Assembly: GCA_000170815.1 (NCBI GenBank)
Contig: ABCO01000006.1
Coordinates: 1-64,000 of the forward strand
Length of the DNA stretch: 64,000 bases
Direction of reading: 5' to 3'
DNA from: an unidentified eubacterium SCB49
Lineage (GTDB): Bacteria; Bacteroidota; Bacteroidia; Flavobacteriales; Flavobacteriaceae
In this document: positions 1 through 8,798 of the stretch, piece by piece
Layout of the letters: each line of letters starts with the position of its first letter
How positions within the stretch are numbered: position 1 is the stretch's first letter
Position numbers and translations under genes: made by a program
The notes under the pieces: model-generated
Told to the model about the DNA's origin: nothing
Database searches by the model: none
Seen by the model: the letters and a program-made list of their open reading frames with translations, nothing else

Positions 1-1032
1 CACAACGGTGTATCCTTTTAGTCGAGGTGTAAACTCAAATTTGGTTTTCTTTTCTATTTCGTCTTCACTAGCATAGCGTATTAATCCTTTAGGAAGATCT
101 ACTGCCTCCATCATACTGTTACAAGCATCTATACAAGCGGTACAGTTAATACATTCTAACTGTGTACCATTACGAATGTCAATACCGGTAGGGCAGACCT
201 GCACGCACTGGTTACAGTCTATACAGTCACCTTTACCACTAGCGACGCGATCTTCTGTTTTCTTAAACTTAGCACGACCTTCTTCTTTTTCACCACGTTT
301 GTGGTCATAGGCAACAACAATAGATTTTTTGTCAAGTAAGGCACCTTGTAGTCTTCCGTAAGGGCAAACGATAATACATACTTGTTCTCTAAACCAAGCA
401 AAAACAAAGTAGAACACCCCTGTAAAAATGAGTAGGGAAATTAAAGTGCTTGTGTGTGCGCTAGGGCCATCTGTGATGTATCTTAATAGTCGATCACTAC
501 CTATAAGATAAGCCAAAAAGACATTGGCTATGATAAATGAAATGACAAAAAATACAAACCATTTTAAAGAGCGTTTGGTTATTTTTTCACGATTCCATGG
601 CATTTTAGAAAGGCGTATTTGCTTACCGCGATCCCCTTCAATCCAATATTCAATTCTCCTAAAAACCATTTCCATAAAAATAGTTTGCGGACATATCCAT
701 CCACAGAAAATTCTACCAAAGGCTACTGTAAATAAGATGATAAAAACGACGCCCGTAATCATCATAATCACAAAGATGTAAAAATCTTGTGGCCAGAAAG
801 GAAATCCGAAAATATTAAAACGTCTTTCTAGAATATTGAAGAGTAAGAATTGATGACCGTTTATTTTAATGAAAGGTGAAATTAAAAGTATGGACAGTAA
901 AAAGTAACTTACATATTTACGGTATTCATACAATTTACCCACTGGTTTTTTAGGGAAAACCCAAGCGCGTCCTCCTTCTTCATTAAGTGTGCCTATTGTG
1001 TCTCTAAAATTGTCTTTTCCTTGTTCTGCCAT
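1..1032 (-). CDS. ccoG: CcoG-type cbb3 oxidase assembly ferredoxin, partial
   Basis: This is an open frame of 344 codons starting at ATG 1032; it runs off the left edge, so the C-terminus is missing. It reads as a polytopic membrane protein with a membrane Cys motif (FCGWICPQ) and two 4Fe-4S ferredoxin clusters, CIDCNQCVQVCPTG and CINCTACIDACNSM. That pattern is typical of CcoG (FixG/RdxA). Known role of the family: a membrane iron-sulfur protein that reduces copper for cbb3 oxidase assembly. It is the last visible gene of the cco locus, 140 bp after ccoP and separated from it by a strong hairpin. ccoH usually follows ccoG in this group and would lie outside the window. Confidence 0.95.
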   Translation of the reverse strand, partial: MAEQGKDNFRDTIGTLNEEGGRAWVFPKKPVGKLYEYRKYVSYFLLSILLISPFIKINGHQFLLFNILERRFNIFGFPFWPQDFYIFVIMMITGVVFIILFTVAFGRIFCGWICPQTIFMEMVFRRIEYWIEGDRGKQIRLSKMPWNREKITKRSLKWFVFFVISFIIANVFLAYLIGSDRLLRYITDGPSAHTSTLISLLIFTGVFYFVFAWFREQVCIIVCPYGRLQGALLDKKSIVVAYDHKRGEKEEGRAKFKKTEDRVASGKGDCIDCNQCVQVCPTGIDIRNGTQLECINCTACIDACNSMMEAVDLPKGLIRYASEDEIEKKTKFEFTPRLKGYTVV

Positions 1033-1114
1033 TTCCGAAGTACTAATTAATAGTTGTAAACTTTATGTGTGGTAAATAACGTAAGGTTTTGGTTTGCTGT
1101 GTATTTAGGTTTTT

Positions 1115-1162
1115 ACAAATCACTTTTGGTTTTATGTAAACATTAGAGCAAAAGTGATTTGT
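1115..1162 (-). terminator. Perfect 14-bp stem-loop between ccoP and ccoG
   Basis: Positions 1115-1128 and 1149-1162 are perfect inverted complements (ACAAATCACTTTTG) around a 20-nt loop. The stem lies just after the ccoP stop on the transcribed strand. It is not followed by a clear U-tract, so it may be a weak terminator, an mRNA-stabilising 3' structure or a processing site that lowers ccoG relative to ccoNOQP. Confidence 0.6.
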
Positions 1163-1172
1163 TTATCAATCC

Positions 1173-2126
1173 TTATAATTCAGCCGTTTCTTCTGTTTCA
1201 GTAGCTGTTTCTTCTGTTGTTTCTACTGTTTCAGCAGCTTCAACTTGCAAGCTTGGATCTACCCATATTTCTCCTTCAGGCGCTTTTGGGTCTTCTGGGT
1301 TTGTACCTGTAAGGCTTAAAACATAACTCGCAACTTGAGCGATTTCAGAAGGTTTTAGGTCGTTTTTCCAAGAAACCATACCTTTTCCTGCTCTACCTCC
1401 TTCAGAAATTGTTTTAAAGACATTTTTAATACCACCCCCTAGAATCCAATATTCATCGGTAAGGTTTGGTCCAATACCTCCAGCACCCGTTGCTTTATGA
1501 CAAGCAATACAATTGCTTGTAAAAACAGCTTTACCTGCATTTAGGTCACTTGCTTCTGTAAGCAGTTCAACAGTTTCAAAATCTACTAAGTCTTTTGCTG
1601 TTTTTTTATATTCAATAAGATCTAGTTCTGCTTGTTCAACAGCGGCTAGATATTCTTCGTGTTGGTTTTCGCCTCCTAATACCTCAAAACGTACTAAATA
1701 TACTACGGCAAAAATGATAGAAGCATAAAAACCGTACACCCACCATGGCGGAAGCTTGTTGTCTAGTTCGCGAATACCATCATAATTATGATCTAATACA
1801 ATAGTCGCTTCTTCTTCTATAGGTTTGCTACCCAACAGATTTTTATAGGCTTCCTTAATGCCTTTAAATTGGTTGGCTTTTTCTAGGGCTTCATCCTTAT
1901 CATAAGCCAATTGTTGTTCTGGGCTAAGTGTTCTATAAAGAATACTCCCTAGTGTTGATACAATGATCTCACCCGCTATATAAAATAGCATAATGACAGC
2001 TAGTAATATCCAGAGCCAAGGTTGTTCTGTGAAAATAGAAGTTTCGCCAGTTGAGCCTGCAAAGTCAAGGACAAAATATCCTACGATTGCAAATCCTACA
2101 ATTCTTAAATATGCTGCACTTTTCAT
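1173..2126 (-). CDS. ccoP: cbb3-type cytochrome c oxidase subunit CcoP
   Basis: This 317-residue subunit carries electrons into the cbb3 oxidase. Two hydrophobic segments lie near the N-terminus (about residues 8-22 and 36-60). They are followed by the FixP/CcoP signature region (DGIRELDNKLPPWW) and a third membrane helix. A single cytochrome c domain has one CxxCH (CIACH) and a distal Met candidate in KGMVSW. Proteobacterial CcoP is diheme; only one heme motif is present here. The C-terminal tail is rich in Glu and Thr. Its ATG overlaps the ccoQ stop by four bases, so the two are probably translationally coupled. Confidence 0.93.
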   Translation of the reverse strand: MKSAAYLRIVGFAIVGYFVLDFAGSTGETSIFTEQPWLWILLAVIMLFYIAGEIIVSTLGSILYRTLSPEQQLAYDKDEALEKANQFKGIKEAYKNLLGSKPIEEEATIVLDHNYDGIRELDNKLPPWWVYGFYASIIFAVVYLVRFEVLGGENQHEEYLAAVEQAELDLIEYKKTAKDLVDFETVELLTEASDLNAGKAVFTSNCIACHKATGAGGIGPNLTDEYWILGGGIKNVFKTISEGGRAGKGMVSWKNDLKPSEIAQVASYVLSLTGTNPEDPKAPEGEIWVDPSLQVEAAETVETTEETATETEETAEL

Positions 2127-2314
2127 AGGTTGTCTTCGTTTTGGTTATTGTTTTCTAATGGGATATTACTTACTTCTGCAATGTGTTCTTTTTTGGCAGT
2201 AAACACCCACCAAAAGAGTACCACAAAAAAGACAAAGAATATGACTAAAGAAATCATAGGATAGATGGCTACCCCGTCTATGTTTTCTAAATTACCTTTT
2301 ATATATTTCAACAT
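2123..2314 (-). CDS. ccoQ: CcoQ-like small cbb3 oxidase subunit
   Basis: This 63-residue protein has one transmembrane helix (about residues 17-40) and a polar Asn/Glu-rich tail. Size, single helix and position between ccoNO and ccoP match CcoQ/FixQ, which stabilises the association of CcoP with the core oxidase. CcoQ proteins are poorly conserved, so the call rests mainly on context. The stop overlaps the ccoP start (ATGA), and the gene starts 11 bp after ccoNO ends. Confidence 0.8.
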   Translation of the reverse strand: MLKYIKGNLENIDGVAIYPMISLVIFFVFFVVLFWWVFTAKKEHIAEVSNIPLENNNQNEDNL

Positions 2315-2325
2315 ATCGAATAGAT

Positions 2326-4518
2326 TTAGTTAGTGGTTGTTTCTTCTCCGGTTTTAATTTTAATGTCTGTACCTAATCGTTGTAAGTAGGCTATGATAGC
2401 TACTACTTCACGATCGCGCATTTCAGTAAAATCTTCTCCGTTTTCTTCTGCGTATTTTTTGTCCGCTTCATATGTTTTTACAAAGTCTGGATCAGACTTA
2501 AGGTTCTCTTCTATTTGAGTTCCTTGAGCGGTCATTGATGCTTGAGCACCATCAATTTCTTCTTGTGTATATGGTACACCTAAAGAAACCATTACTTCCA
2601 TTTTCTTCTCTGTCATACTCTTGTCTAAGTCTGCTTGAATAAGCCACTTATAAGAAGGCATAATAGAACCAGAACTTGTACTCTGCGGATCGTAGAAGTG
2701 GTTTAAGTGCCAGTTGTCACTGTATTTACCACCAATTCTAAATAAATCTGGTCCGGTACGTTTACTACCCCATAAAAATGGATGGTCATACACATATTCT
2801 CCAGATTTTGAATATTCACCATAGCGTTCAACCTCACTTCTAAAAGGTCTAATCATTTGTGAGTGACAACCCACACAACCTTCTCTAATATAGATGTCTC
2901 TACCTTCAAGCTCTAGTGGTGTATATGGTTTTACTGTAGAGATAACCGGTACATAATCGTCTACGATTAATGATGGTATAATTTGAACCATACCCCCAAT
3001 AAGAATTGCAATCGTAGCAAAAATGGTCAGTTTTACAGGGCGTCTTTCTAACCAAGTGTGGTATCCTTCTTTTGAAGTACGTTTTCTGGTTACTTTTTCT
3101 AATGGAGCAGCTTCTGCTAATTCATCAGTACATTCACTACCTTGTCTAATAGTCATGATAATGTTATAAAGAAGTATGAATGCTCCTAAGATAAACATTG
3201 TTCCACCTATGGCACGCATCCAGTACATAGGTACAATAGCGTTTAGTGTTTCAAGGAATGTGCTTGTAAGTCTTCCGTCTGGATTAAATTGTTTCCACAT
3301 AGAAGCTTGTACAAAACCTGCCACATACATAGGAAGTGCATACATAATAATACCAAGGGTTCCTATCCAAAAATGTGCATTGGCAAGTTTGGTGCTCCAT
3401 AACTTTGTTTTAAATAGTCTAGGTACCATCCAGTAAATCATACCAAAGGTTAAGAATCCATTCCAACCTAAGGCTCCAACGTGTACGTGTGCTACAATCC
3501 AGTCGCTAAAGTGGGCTATTGCATTTACATTTTTTAAGGATAGCATTGGCCCTTCAAAAGTGGCCATACCATAACAAGTGATGGCTACTACCATAAATTT
3601 TAAAACAGGATCGGTACGTACTTTATCCCAAGCACCACGTAAGGTTAATAAACCATTAATCATACCTCCCCAAGAAGGTGCTAGTAGCATTATAGAAAAA
3701 GCAACCCCTAAGTTTTGTGCCCATTCTGGTAATGCAGTGTATAGTAAGTGGTGAGGTCCAGCCCAGATATAAATAAATATTAATGACCAGAAATGGACGA
3801 TAGATAATTTGTAAGAATAAACAGGTCTGTTGGCTGCTTTAGGTACAAAGTAGTACATCAATCCAAGAAAAGGTGTTGTTAAGAAAAATGCAACCGCATT
3901 GTGACCGTACCACCATTGAACCAGCGCATCTTGTACACCAGCATAAGCAGAATAACTTTTAAAAATACTTACCGGCAGTGCCATACTGTTTACAATGTGT
4001 AATACAGCAACGGTTACAAAAGTTCCAAGATAGAACCAGATAGCGACATACATGTGGCGCTGTCTTCTTTTTAAAATTGTACCAATTAAGTTAGCTCCAA
4101 AAGCTACCCAGATAAGTGCAATGGCAATATCAAATGGCCATTCTAATTCTGCATATTCTTTTGTGCTAGTGTAACCTAAAGGTAGTGTGATTGCAGCACC
4201 AGCAATAATGGCTTGCCAACCCCAAAAGTTAAGTTGACTTAACCAATCTTTCCACATACGTGCTTTAAGAAGTCGTTGAGAAGAATAATATACTCCCGCA
4301 AAAATAGCATTACCTACAAAGGCAAAGATTACGGCGTTAGTATGTAATGGACGTAAACGACCAAAACTTAGCCAAGAAATACCATCTGTGATGTTTGGAA
4401 ATAAAAACATAAAAGCTAGAAGTAGCCCTACGCTCATCCCGATAAGACCCCAAAAAATGGTGGCGTACAAAAACTTTTTTACGATCTTATTATCGTAGTG
4501 AAACTGTTCTGTTTGCAT
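2326..4518 (-). CDS. ccoNO: Fused cbb3 cytochrome c oxidase subunits I and II (CcoN-CcoO)
   Basis: This 730-residue protein fuses the catalytic CcoN subunit (about residues 1-460) to the monoheme CcoO subunit (about 490-730). In CcoN the heme and copper ligand regions are visible: WWYGHNAVAFF, AGPHHLLYTALPEW and AHVHVGALGWNGF. The CcoO part begins with a membrane anchor and has one heme c site (CVGCHSQMIRP, near residues 546-556). It reduces oxygen to water at low oxygen and contributes to proton pumping. The N-O fusion is common in Bacteroidota, whereas proteobacteria have separate genes. It lies 6 bp downstream of ccoS in the same operon. Confidence 0.97.
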   Translation of the reverse strand: MQTEQFHYDNKIVKKFLYATIFWGLIGMSVGLLLAFMFLFPNITDGISWLSFGRLRPLHTNAVIFAFVGNAIFAGVYYSSQRLLKARMWKDWLSQLNFWGWQAIIAGAAITLPLGYTSTKEYAELEWPFDIAIALIWVAFGANLIGTILKRRQRHMYVAIWFYLGTFVTVAVLHIVNSMALPVSIFKSYSAYAGVQDALVQWWYGHNAVAFFLTTPFLGLMYYFVPKAANRPVYSYKLSIVHFWSLIFIYIWAGPHHLLYTALPEWAQNLGVAFSIMLLAPSWGGMINGLLTLRGAWDKVRTDPVLKFMVVAITCYGMATFEGPMLSLKNVNAIAHFSDWIVAHVHVGALGWNGFLTFGMIYWMVPRLFKTKLWSTKLANAHFWIGTLGIIMYALPMYVAGFVQASMWKQFNPDGRLTSTFLETLNAIVPMYWMRAIGGTMFILGAFILLYNIIMTIRQGSECTDELAEAAPLEKVTRKRTSKEGYHTWLERRPVKLTIFATIAILIGGMVQIIPSLIVDDYVPVISTVKPYTPLELEGRDIYIREGCVGCHSQMIRPFRSEVERYGEYSKSGEYVYDHPFLWGSKRTGPDLFRIGGKYSDNWHLNHFYDPQSTSSGSIMPSYKWLIQADLDKSMTEKKMEVMVSLGVPYTQEEIDGAQASMTAQGTQIEENLKSDPDFVKTYEADKKYAEENGEDFTEMRDREVVAIIAYLQRLGTDIKIKTGEETTTN

Positions 4519-4524
4519 AGTTGA

Positions 4525-4728
4525 TTAATTACTGGTTGGTTTATTTTCTGATGTAATTTTTTTCTTTTCACTTTTTTTAGGCTTGACGGTCTCATCGTCA
4601 AAAAGCATCCTTACAGATGGTGTGTAGGTGTCGTCATATTGTCCGTTTTTCACCGAATAAACAAATGCAACAAAAAAAACAATTGCAATAATCACACTAA
4701 CCGTAAGTAAAACATAAATGATACTCAT
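4525..4728 (-). CDS. ccoS: CcoS cbb3 oxidase maturation protein
   Basis: This 67-residue protein has one N-terminal transmembrane helix, a short Tyr/Asp-rich stretch (NGQYDD) typical of CcoS, and a Lys-rich tail. CcoS is needed in other bacteria to insert heme b and copper cofactors into CcoN. It heads the ccoS-NO-Q-P-G unit. A 101-bp gap separates it from ccoI and contains an FNR-like box about 57 bp before its ATG. Confidence 0.9.
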   Translation of the reverse strand: MSIIYVLLTVSVIIAIVFFVAFVYSVKNGQYDDTYTPSVRMLFDDETVKPKKSEKKKITSENKPTSN

Positions 4729-4742
4729 ACCTCTTTTAATAT

Positions 4743-4793
4743 ATGTTGTAAAATTAATTTTAAGCGGTCTCTTAAAATATGACTTTTGTCAGT
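4743..4793 (-). promoter_or_regulatory. FNR/CRP-like box and promoter of ccoS operon
   Basis: On the minus strand 4777-4793 reads ACTGACAAAAGTCATAT, with a TGAC-N4-GTCA dyad. A candidate -7 element TAATTTTA lies at 4756-4749, which would put the start of transcription near 4743 and the dyad centre near -42. That is a class II activator position. The same arrangement is found before ccoI. The identity of the regulator is an inference from the dyad and from the oxygen-related target genes. Confidence 0.55.
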
Positions 4794-4829
4794 TTTAAGT
4801 AAAAGAAAGCCTTGAAAACCACTTAAAAA

Positions 4830-7220
4830 TTAAGCGTTTGTTTGTTTGCTTAATATGTGTGTAGCAATGGTTGTAAATACAACAATACTTATTGAGCTTA
4901 AAGGCATAAGTATGGCTGCAACTACAGGTGCTAGATGCCCAGTAACTGCAAAACCTAAACCTATAAGATTATAGCATAAAGAAAAGATAAATGCTTGTTT
5001 AATGATCCCTATAGATTTTCGAGATAAGGATAGATAGTGAGCTAGTTGGTTTAATTTACTAGCATCTATAATTCCGTCACAAGCTGGAGAAAACACGTTT
5101 ACATCTTCTGAAACCGAAATACCAACATCACTTTGTGCTAAGGCACCTGCGTCATTTAATCCGTCTCCAACCATCATCACTTTATGACCTTTTTCTTGAA
5201 GGCTTTTAATGACCTCGAGTTTGTCTTTTGGTTTTTGGTTAAATTTTAATTGAGCAGAAGCTGGCAGTTGTGTTTTTAAATACGCTTGTTCGCCATCATT
5301 ATCACCCGAAAGAATCATTAAGTCTACTGTCTTGTCAAGTTGGGCAAACAACTGTTGCATACCGTCTCGATAAGTATTGTTAAAAATATAGCATCCTTTA
5401 TATTCGTTATTTGTGCTAATATGTACTTGAGTGTCTTTTACGTTTTTGTCAAGTTGTTTTTTGTTCTCAACAAAGGAGTGGCTTCCTATTTTTACTGTAG
5501 TAGTATTATGAGTTCCGGTGATCCCTTTACCAGCTTCTTCGCTAAAATCATCAAGTGTATAAATGTCATTGTCTTTAAGTAGGTTGTATAGTGCTCTGCT
5601 TAAAGGGTGGTTTGAAGTTCTTAAAGTGCTAGTGAGTACTTTTTGTTCGTTTTCTGATAAGGTAATGCCTTGATAGGTAATAAGATCTTTTGTGTTTTTT
5701 GTTAAAGTACCTGTCTTGTCAAACACAACCATGTCTATTTGCGCCATTTGTTCGATGGTCGTGGTGTCTTTTAAGTATAGCTTAAACTTTCCAAAAATAC
5801 GGAGCATATTTCCTAAAGTAAACGGAGCTGCTAATGCTATAGCACAAGGGCAAGCGACAATAAGTACAGCTGTAAATACATTAAAAGCAATGGCAGAATC
5901 TATAAAAACCCAAACCAAGCTTGCTACTACTGCAATACTTAAAATGGCAATTGTAAATCGTCTGCTTATTTGGTCTGTCAGGGTGTTAAAAGATGTGCTT
6001 TTGTTTTTGCTGAAAATTTCATTATTCCACAATTGAGTGAGGTAACTTTGCTCAACAGCTTTTGTGATTTCCATTTCTATAATCCCTGCTTGTTGTTTAC
6101 CTCCTGCAAAAATTTTATCGCCTTTTGTTTTATGAACAGGTTCTGCTTCGCCCGTCACAAAACTATAATCTATAAGAGCATTTCCATCTATTAATATTCC
6201 ATCTGTGGGTATAAGTTCTTGGTTGCGTATCAATATGCGGTCGCCAGGTTTTAATGCGTATACCTGAGTTTGTTTTTCTGAAGTGGTTGCGGTGTCATTG
6301 GTCACTAACTGCGTGACAGCAATAGGGAAATACGACTTGTAGTCTCGCTCAAAAGATAAGAATGAATATGTTTTTTGCTGAAAAAACTTCCCTACCAATA
6401 AGAAAAAGACAAGCCCAGCAAGACTGTCAAAAAAACCTGTGCCCCAATCCATTATAATCTCAAGAGTAGAACGCAAAAAGAGGACTAAAATACCAATGGC
6501 GATGGGTACGTTAATATTTAAGATGCCAGATCGCAAGCCTTTATATGCAGAGGTGAAGTAGTCTCTTCCAGAATAAAAAACCACAGGCAATGAGAAAGCA
6601 AACATAAGCCAGCGAAAGATGATTTTAAATTTATCAAGCCAGAATTCGTCTACTTCAAAATACTCCGGAAATGATAAAAACATAATATTTCCGAAGGCAA
6701 AACCAGCAACACCTAGTTTGTAAATTAGACTTCGATCTATTTTCTTTTCTTTTTTGTTGAAATCTTCTAACGAAATATTAGGCTCGTAACCTATTTTACT
6801 GAGTAGTAAGACAAGTTCTTTTAAGCTAAGTTGGCTAGCGTCATAGGTAATACGTACCGATTTTTTTGGAAAATTGACCATCCCAACTTTCACCCCTGGA
6901 TGTAATTTATCTAAGTTTTCGAGAATCCAAATACACGAGCTACAATGAATTTTTGGGATTATTAATGAGACAATTTGAGTTTCTTGCTCGTTAAATTCTA
7001 TGAGTTGTTCAACGATGTCTTGATTGTCCAAAAAATCAAATGAATGTTCAAAGGTTTTTGGTGTTTGTCCTGGGGTAGATTGTAATGCGTAGTAATAAGT
7101 GAGATCATTCTCGTTAAGAATGTCATATACCGTTTTACAACCCATACAACAGAAGTGTTTCTCTTCGTGAATAATGGTGGTGTCACGGCATTCTTCGCCA
7201 CAATGAAAACAATTTTCCAT
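4830..7220 (-). CDS. ccoI: CcoI-type copper P1B-ATPase
   Basis: This 796-residue P-type ATPase delivers copper for cbb3 oxidase assembly. Domains in order: an N-terminal Cys-rich metal-binding region (CFHCGEEC, CCMGC), a heavy-metal domain with CSSC near residue 95, paired membrane helices, the ion-site motif CPCAIALAAP near residue 457, the phosphorylation motif DKTGTLT near residue 500, the SNHPL motif of P1B ATPases and the hinge GDGLNDAGALAQ. All catalytic motifs are intact. It is first in the cco locus, with its own FNR-like box, and ends 101 bp before ccoS. Confidence 0.96.
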   Translation of the reverse strand: MENCFHCGEECRDTTIIHEEKHFCCMGCKTVYDILNENDLTYYYALQSTPGQTPKTFEHSFDFLDNQDIVEQLIEFNEQETQIVSLIIPKIHCSSCIWILENLDKLHPGVKVGMVNFPKKSVRITYDASQLSLKELVLLLSKIGYEPNISLEDFNKKEKKIDRSLIYKLGVAGFAFGNIMFLSFPEYFEVDEFWLDKFKIIFRWLMFAFSLPVVFYSGRDYFTSAYKGLRSGILNINVPIAIGILVLFLRSTLEIIMDWGTGFFDSLAGLVFFLLVGKFFQQKTYSFLSFERDYKSYFPIAVTQLVTNDTATTSEKQTQVYALKPGDRILIRNQELIPTDGILIDGNALIDYSFVTGEAEPVHKTKGDKIFAGGKQQAGIIEMEITKAVEQSYLTQLWNNEIFSKNKSTSFNTLTDQISRRFTIAILSIAVVASLVWVFIDSAIAFNVFTAVLIVACPCAIALAAPFTLGNMLRIFGKFKLYLKDTTTIEQMAQIDMVVFDKTGTLTKNTKDLITYQGITLSENEQKVLTSTLRTSNHPLSRALYNLLKDNDIYTLDDFSEEAGKGITGTHNTTTVKIGSHSFVENKKQLDKNVKDTQVHISTNNEYKGCYIFNNTYRDGMQQLFAQLDKTVDLMILSGDNDGEQAYLKTQLPASAQLKFNQKPKDKLEVIKSLQEKGHKVMMVGDGLNDAGALAQSDVGISVSEDVNVFSPACDGIIDASKLNQLAHYLSLSRKSIGIIKQAFIFSLCYNLIGLGFAVTGHLAPVVAAILMPLSSISIVVFTTIATHILSKQTNA

Positions 7221-7233
7221 AACTTATTAAATT

Positions 7234-7284
7234 CCTCAGCAAAGGTGCTGATAAAGGACTTTTAAAGATATGATATTTGTCAGT
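7234..7284 (-). promoter_or_regulatory. FNR/CRP-like box and promoter of ccoI
   Basis: On the minus strand 7268-7284 reads ACTGACAAATATCATAT, matching the ccoS box in 15 of 17 positions. A -7-like element CACCTTTG lies at 7247-7240, giving a predicted start near 7234 and again a box centre near -42. The distance from box centre to ATG is 56-57 bp at both sites. Confidence 0.55.
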
Positions 7285-7307
7285 TTGTTTCCAAATTTAC
7301 GGGCTTT

Positions 7308-8081
7308 TTAAGTGTATGTTTCAGATTGAAAACAATCTTCTAGCATTTTGTATAATTCGGGTAGTTTTCTTTTTAATAATTTAGGTCTTTCAAAAAAGTA
7401 TTCTGCCGCTACGGCTAAAAATTCTTGTTGGTTAGTACCTCCATAAGACCTGAGGTCTGATTCGTTTTTATTTATGGCTTCCATCTCTTTGTGCATCAGG
7501 GCAAGCCAAGGCATGGCATACTCATAAGGTATAAGTCGTTCTGGCAATCCATCGGTAAGGCCATCTGTTTTATCAATAAGGTGTACAAACTCGTGAATGC
7601 CTGTGTTTAGTTTGTCTGTTTTATTATTAAAACCGTGATGTAGGGCTTTTCTACTTAAAATCATTTGACCTTCAAACTGCCCTGTGCCCACCATTCCAAG
7701 AATACGTTTGTCTGCGGCACTGTCATGAAATTTTAAATCTTCATTAAAACTATCCGGGTAAATAAGCACGCCGCTAAGGTTGTTGTAGTGCCACTCTCCA
7801 AAACCAAAAACAGGAATTACGGCACTGGCAGCCACTAAAACGTAGTCGAGTTCTGTAAGACCTATCTCTACACCTTCTACATAGATTTCGTCAAGAAACA
7901 ACTGCATTCTTTTTCTGAAATGTGCCTGCTGTTTTTTATCTAGTCTTTTATAAAAATCCACATGCTTTTTTAATAACGTATGCCAATCATTAACGGCTCG
8001 GTCTTGAGATTTTTTTTTGCTTCTAGTAAATGCGTAAAGGATAAATACGGCAAGAAGGATGGATAATATAATGTATAACAT
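7308..8081 (-). CDS. MtfA-family zinc metallopeptidase (M90)
   Basis: This 257-residue protein has an N-terminal membrane helix followed by an MtfA-like domain. The zinc motif HEFVH (near residues 162-166) sits in GIHEFVHLIDKTDG, and a downstream Glu is present in QEFLAVAAEYFFE, as expected for the third ligand. In E. coli MtfA acts on the glucose PTS regulator Mlc; flavobacteria generally lack that target, so the substrate here is unknown. The N-terminal anchor suggests activity at the inner membrane. It ends 87 bp before ccoI, whose promoter occupies that gap. Confidence 0.85.
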   Translation of the reverse strand: MLYIILSILLAVFILYAFTRSKKKSQDRAVNDWHTLLKKHVDFYKRLDKKQQAHFRKRMQLFLDEIYVEGVEIGLTELDYVLVAASAVIPVFGFGEWHYNNLSGVLIYPDSFNEDLKFHDSAADKRILGMVGTGQFEGQMILSRKALHHGFNNKTDKLNTGIHEFVHLIDKTDGLTDGLPERLIPYEYAMPWLALMHKEMEAINKNESDLRSYGGTNQQEFLAVAAEYFFERPKLLKRKLPELYKMLEDCFQSETYT

Positions 8082-8187
8082 AAGTTAAAATTAGGCATTT
8101 TTTTTATTTGAAAAATGGTTTGGTCCAATTTAATTAAACGAATTATGAAACTTATTTTTGAGGAGTAGGTATGCATTGCAAGTTTTG

Positions 8188-8195
8188 TATTTTTG
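8188..8195 (+). promoter_or_regulatory. Bacteroidota -7 element of the SpoU methylase gene
   Basis: TATTTTTG matches the TAnnTTTG consensus and lies 28 bp before the ATG at 8224. No clear TTG lies at the -33 position. Confidence 0.4.
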
Positions 8196-8223
8196 CTCAT
8201 TAAATCTATTGATACCTTGAGTA

Positions 8224-8685
8224 ATGCAACCAGATAATTTTACAACCACCTATTTTGGAATCGGGATAATGAATGGTAAAACACCAGCAAATCTTGGAGC
8301 TTTATGGCGTACCGCGCAAAATATGGGGGCAAGTTATATTTTTACGATAGGTAAACGCTACGCAAATCAAGCAAGTGATACGCACAACGCGGTAAAATCT
8401 ATGCCTTATTTTCACTACAAATCGTTCGATGATTTTTTTGAGCATTTGCCTAAAGGGGTGAGAATAGTAGGAGTAGAAAAAGATGATCGCGCAGAAAACT
8501 TAGAAGATTTTAATCATCCTCGTAGATGTGTCTATTTGTTAGGTGCAGAGGACCACGGTCTTACTAAAGAGGCGATAGATAAATCACATTTTTTGGTTCA
8601 GTTTAAGTCTGAGTTTAGCTTGAATGTGGCTATAGCGGGAAGTATTGTTCTTTATGATCGCAGCAGAAATAAACCTTTGCAGTAA
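8224..8685 (+). CDS. SpoU/TrmH-family RNA 2'-O-methyltransferase
   Basis: This 153-residue protein is a compact, catalytic-domain-only SPOUT enzyme. The three SpoU motifs are present: motif 1 in PANLGALWRTAQNMGA, motif 2 in LLGAEDHGL and motif 3 in FSLNVAIAGSIVLYDR. The length resembles TrmL, which methylates the wobble base of some tRNAs, but the target cannot be read from the sequence. It is a single-gene unit on the plus strand, convergent with the aromatic operon, and is followed by a bidirectional terminator. Confidence 0.88.
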   Translation: MQPDNFTTTYFGIGIMNGKTPANLGALWRTAQNMGASYIFTIGKRYANQASDTHNAVKSMPYFHYKSFDDFFEHLPKGVRIVGVEKDDRAENLEDFNHPRRCVYLLGAEDHGLTKEAIDKSHFLVQFKSEFSLNVAIAGSIVLYDRSRNKPLQ

Positions 8686-8713
8686 TTGCGAGTTTTAAAA
8701 TATTTTAAAAAAG

Positions 8714-8780
8714 AAAATTCCAAACCCTAAAATAATAAAGCATAGTAAGTCATGCTTCTTATTTTGAGATTTGGAATTTA
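8714..8780. terminator. Long bidirectional terminator hairpin
   Basis: AAATTCCAAA at about 8715-8724 pairs with TTTGGAATTT at about 8770-8779. An inner stem pairs AAAATAATAAAGCAT with ATGCTTCTTATTTT, with one bulge. It separates the convergent SpoU and DAHP synthase genes and is flanked by A and T runs on both sides. Confidence 0.75.
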
Positions 8781-8798
8781 GTTTCCTTTGAAGGTTAA

